A stretch of 7,003 nucleotides of DNA from Oscillospiraceae bacterium (GTDB lineage: Bacteria; Bacillota_A; Clostridia; Oscillospirales; CAG-272). Made by a program: the position numbers and the translations under genes. Every line of letters starts with the position of its first letter. Position 1 is the stretch's first letter. The notes under the pieces were generated by a model, which did not search any database, had not been told where the DNA came from, and saw only the letters and a list, made by a program, of their open reading frames with translations. The stretch covers positions 1-7,003 of the forward strand of contig SVUD01000072.1 of NCBI GenBank assembly GCA_015063445.1, written 5' to 3'. Of the stretch, positions 4,316 to 7,003 are shown in pieces.

Positions 4316-7003
4316 TTATTGCTTTAATTTATCCTTTAAGAACTGACCCGTGTAAGATTTTTCGCATTTTGACACTTCCTCAGGCGTTCCAAAAGCGACT
4401 ATTGTTCCGCCGCCGTCTCCGCCCTCGGGGCCAAGATCTATTATATAGTCCGCAGTCTTGATAAGGTCAAGATTATGCTCAATCGTAACAACTGTATTTC
4501 CCGCATCCGCAAGACGCTGCAAAATACCTATAAGCTTTGACACGTCCTCGGTGTGAAGTCCCGTTGTCGGCTCGTCAAGAATATAAATCGTTTTACCCGT
4601 CGAGCGCTTTGCAAGCTCTGTCGCAAGCTTTACTCTCTGCGCCTCTCCGCCGGAGAGCGTAGTTGAGGACTGACCTATTTTGATATATCCAAGTCCAACG
4701 TCGAAGAGCGTTTGGAGCTTTCTCTGTATCTGCGGAAGTCCTTCAAAGAAGTAAAGTCCCTCTTCTACAGACATTTCAAGCACGTCGTAGATACTCTTTC
4801 CCTTATACTTGACGTCAAGGGTATCTCTGTTGTATCTCTTTCCTCGGCAGACGTCACATTTGACGTACACGTCGGGAAGGAAGTTCATCTCTATGCATTT
4901 TACGCCGTCGCCCTCGCATGCCTCACATCTTCCGCCTCTGACATTGAATGAAAATCTTCCGGCATCAAAGCCTCTCGCCTTTGCGTCACGAGTTTTTGCA
5001 AAAAGATTTCTTATGTCGGTAAAGAGTCCCGTATACGTGGCGGGATTTGAACGCGGAGTGCGTCCTATGGGGCTCTGGTCTATGGCTATAACCTTATCAA
5101 GATGCTCAAGTCCCTCAACGGAATCAACCTTACCCGGATAGGTAACTGCTCTGTTAAGGTCTCTTGCGAGAGTGTTATATAGCACCGAGTTGATAAGCGA
5201 GGATTTACCGCTTCCGGAAACGCCTGTTACGGCTATAAAGCAACCAAGAGGTAAATCAACATTTACATTTTTGAGGTTGTTTTCTGCCGCTCCCTTGATT
5301 TTTAAGAAGTTGCCGTTGCCTTTACGTCTTTCCTTGGGCACTTCTATTTTACGTCTGCCCGAAAGGTAATCACCCGTTATGGAATTCTCATTTTTCGCAA
5401 CGTCATCGGGGGTGCCGACAGCTACGACCTCGCCGCCGTGAATGCCTGCCCCCGGGCCTATGTCAACGATAAAATCAGCCTCGCGCATGGTCTCTTCATC
5501 GTGCTCTACAACTATAACGGTATTTCCAAGCTCACGAAGGTTTTTAAGCGTTCCTATGAGCTTTCCGTTATCCCTTTGATGAAGTCCTATGCTCGGCTCG
5601 TCAAGAATATAGAGAACGCCGGTAAGCGCCGAGCCTATTTGAGTCGCAAGACGGATTCTCTGAGCCTCTCCTCCCGAAAGCGTACCTGCCGTTCTCGAAA
5701 GATTGAGATATTCAAGTCCTACACTCTTTAAGAAATTGAGTCTTGCCTTTATTTCCTTTATTACCTCTTTAGCTATAGTCATTTCCGACTCGGTAAACTC
5801 GAGAGAGGAAATAAAATCTATCGCGTTTATGACGGAAAGCTTACAGAACTCGTCAATATTAAGTCCTCCGACGGTTACCGAAAGAACTATATCCGAAAGT
5901 CTTCTTCCCTTGCATTTCGGACAGGCTACCTCTTCAACAAACTGCTGATAGTAGTCTCCGCCCATCATACGCATTCTTTTTTCTATTATGCGAACGATAC
6001 CGTCAAAGGCGGCACTCTGCTCTCTTCCCTCTCCGCCAAAGTATCTGACTACGTTATATTTTTTGCCGTTTCGCGTACCGTACATAAGAACGTCGAGCGC
6101 CTCTTCGGAAAATTCGGACAGCGGCGTATCAAGAGTGAAGCCGTATTCCTTACCGACCTCGGCAACGAGAGGTCCCGTCCAGGAGTCCTCGGTCATGGTC
6201 TTGAAGCCGTTTGCCGCAATTGCTCCCTCACGAAGTGACAGATGCTTATGGGGAAGAAGCTTTCTTACGGAAATCCTCTGCATATTTCCTATTCCCGAGC
6301 ATTCGGAACAAGCGCCGATAGGATTGTTGAACGAGAACATTCTCGGCTCAAGCTCGGGGAAGCTTATTCCATGCTCCTCGCAGGCGTACTTTTGAGAGAA
6401 CTCAATTTCCTCGCCGTCACCCTCTCGAGGAACAGTTACGACCGTTACTCTTCCGCCGCTCGCCTTAAGAGCGCTTTCAACGGAATCCGAAAGCCTTGCT
6501 CTGATATCATCCTTTACAACGAGACGGTCCACAACTATATCTATATTGTGCTTCTTATTTTTATCAAGCGTTATTTCCTCGTCAAGCGAGTACATATTGC
6601 CGTCAACACGAACTCTTGCGTATCCGCTTTTTCTCGCATCGGCAAATATTTTCTCGTGCATTCCCTTTTCGGCTTTTATTATCGGAGAAAGCACCATTAT
6701 ACGCTCTCCATCGGGAAGCTCGAGAATTCTCGACACTATCTGGTCCTGAGTTTGCTGAGATATTTCCTTACCGCATACAGGACAGTGCGGCTTTCCGACT
6801 CTTGCGTAAAGCAATCTTAAATAGTCGTATATCTCGGTTACGGTGCCCACCGTTGATCTCGGGTTCTTTGAGGTGGTTTTCTGGTCTATTGAAATTGAGG
6901 GCGAAAGACCTTCTATCAGATCCACCTCCGGCTTATCCATCTGACCGAGAAACATTCTCGCATAGGTCGAAAGGCTTTCGACAAATCTTCTGTGTCCCTC
7001 CGC
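4316..7003 (-). CDS. uvrA: UvrABC system protein A (excinuclease ATPase), N terminus beyond window
   Basis: UvrA is the dimeric ATPase that scans DNA for bulky lesions and loads UvrB in nucleotide excision repair. The frame stays open to the right edge, giving 895 of about 940 residues; the missing part holds the first Walker A. The ATG at 6955 is internal, since the upstream codons read AEGHRRFVESLSTYAR, a standard UvrA stretch. Numbered from the edge, visible parts are: first zinc-type ligands Cys208/His211 and Cys232/Cys235; first ABC signature LSGGEAQR (442-449) with Walker B YILDEPSIGLH (465-475); second Walker A GVSGSGKSS (594-602); the C-x2-C-x19-C-x2-C zinc finger (693-719); second signature LSGGEAQR (783-790) with YILDEPTTGLH (807-817). 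The protein ends in a normal FLKDKLKQ tail. No frameshift or premature stop is seen. No clear terminator separates it from nrdG. Confidence 0.98.
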   Translation of the reverse strand, partial: AEGHRRFVESLSTYARMFLGQMDKPEVDLIEGLSPSISIDQKTTSKNPRSTVGTVTEIYDYLRLLYARVGKPHCPVCGKEISQQTQDQIVSRILELPDGERIMVLSPIIKAEKGMHEKIFADARKSGYARVRVDGNMYSLDEEITLDKNKKHNIDIVVDRLVVKDDIRARLSDSVESALKASGGRVTVVTVPREGDGEEIEFSQKYACEEHGISFPELEPRMFSFNNPIGACSECSGIGNMQRISVRKLLPHKHLSLREGAIAANGFKTMTEDSWTGPLVAEVGKEYGFTLDTPLSEFSEEALDVLMYGTRNGKKYNVVRYFGGEGREQSAAFDGIVRIIEKRMRMMGGDYYQQFVEEVACPKCKGRRLSDIVLSVTVGGLNIDEFCKLSVINAIDFISSLEFTESEMTIAKEVIKEIKARLNFLKSVGLEYLNLSRTAGTLSGGEAQRIRLATQIGSALTGVLYILDEPSIGLHQRDNGKLIGTLKNLRELGNTVIVVEHDEETMREADFIVDIGPGAGIHGGEVVAVGTPDDVAKNENSITGDYLSGRRKIEVPKERRKGNGNFLKIKGAAENNLKNVNVDLPLGCFIAVTGVSGSGKSSLINSVLYNTLARDLNRAVTYPGKVDSVEGLEHLDKVIAIDQSPIGRTPRSNPATYTGLFTDIRNLFAKTRDAKARGFDAGRFSFNVRGGRCEACEGDGVKCIEMNFLPDVYVKCDVCRGKRYNRDTLDVKYKGKSIYDVLEMSVEEGLYFFEGLPQIQRKLQTLFDVGLGYIKIGQSSTTLSGGEAQRVKLATELAKRSTGKTIYILDEPTTGLHTEDVSKLIGILQRLADAGNTVVTIEHNLDLIKTADYIIDLGPEGGDGGGTIVAFGTPEEVSKCEKSYTGQFLKDKLKQ

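Noticed and set aside
6953..6955. ATG at 6955 as the start of uvrA
   Set aside because: The codons upstream to the window edge continue the conserved UvrA sequence, so this Met is internal.

Overview
The window reads as chromosomal DNA of a low-to-mid GC bacterium, most likely an anaerobic Bacillota (Clostridia-type) organism. The reasons are a class III ribonucleotide reductase activase, strong AGGAGG-like ribosome binding sites, near-consensus sigma-A promoters with extended -10 elements, and a plant-polysaccharide type catabolic gene pair. The taxonomic call is an inference from gene content and style; no marker gene in the window fixes it.

Layout. The left third (1-2053, minus strand) is a tight two-gene unit. 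A GH10-family glycoside hydrolase without a signal peptide (725-2053) is followed 10 nt later by an enolase-superfamily (mandelate racemase/muconate lactonizing type) gene that runs off the left edge (1-714). A 124-bp divergent control region (2054-2177) holds a promoter in each direction. The gene on its other side is an AraC-family regulator (2178-2954, plus strand, GTG start), a natural candidate to control the catabolic pair. A strong hairpin terminator (3032-3073) separates this module from the rest.

The right part (3127-7003, all minus strand) is housekeeping DNA-precursor and repair functions: uvrA (5' end beyond the window), nrdG and dut. uvrA encodes the damage-recognition ATPase of nucleotide excision repair. 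nrdG encodes the radical-SAM activase of anaerobic ribonucleotide reductase; its usual partner nrdD is not in the window. dut encodes dUTPase and has its own promoter.

No RNA genes, insertion sequences, CRISPR arrays or prophage genes were seen. There is no gene-free stretch over 300 bases. The most interesting point is the GH10 protein. It keeps the catalytic glutamates but has lost the usual xylan-binding motif, sits in the cytoplasm by prediction, and is paired with a probable sugar-acid enzyme under a divergent AraC regulator. This suggests an undescribed intracellular glycoside or sugar-acid pathway rather than ordinary xylan degradation.
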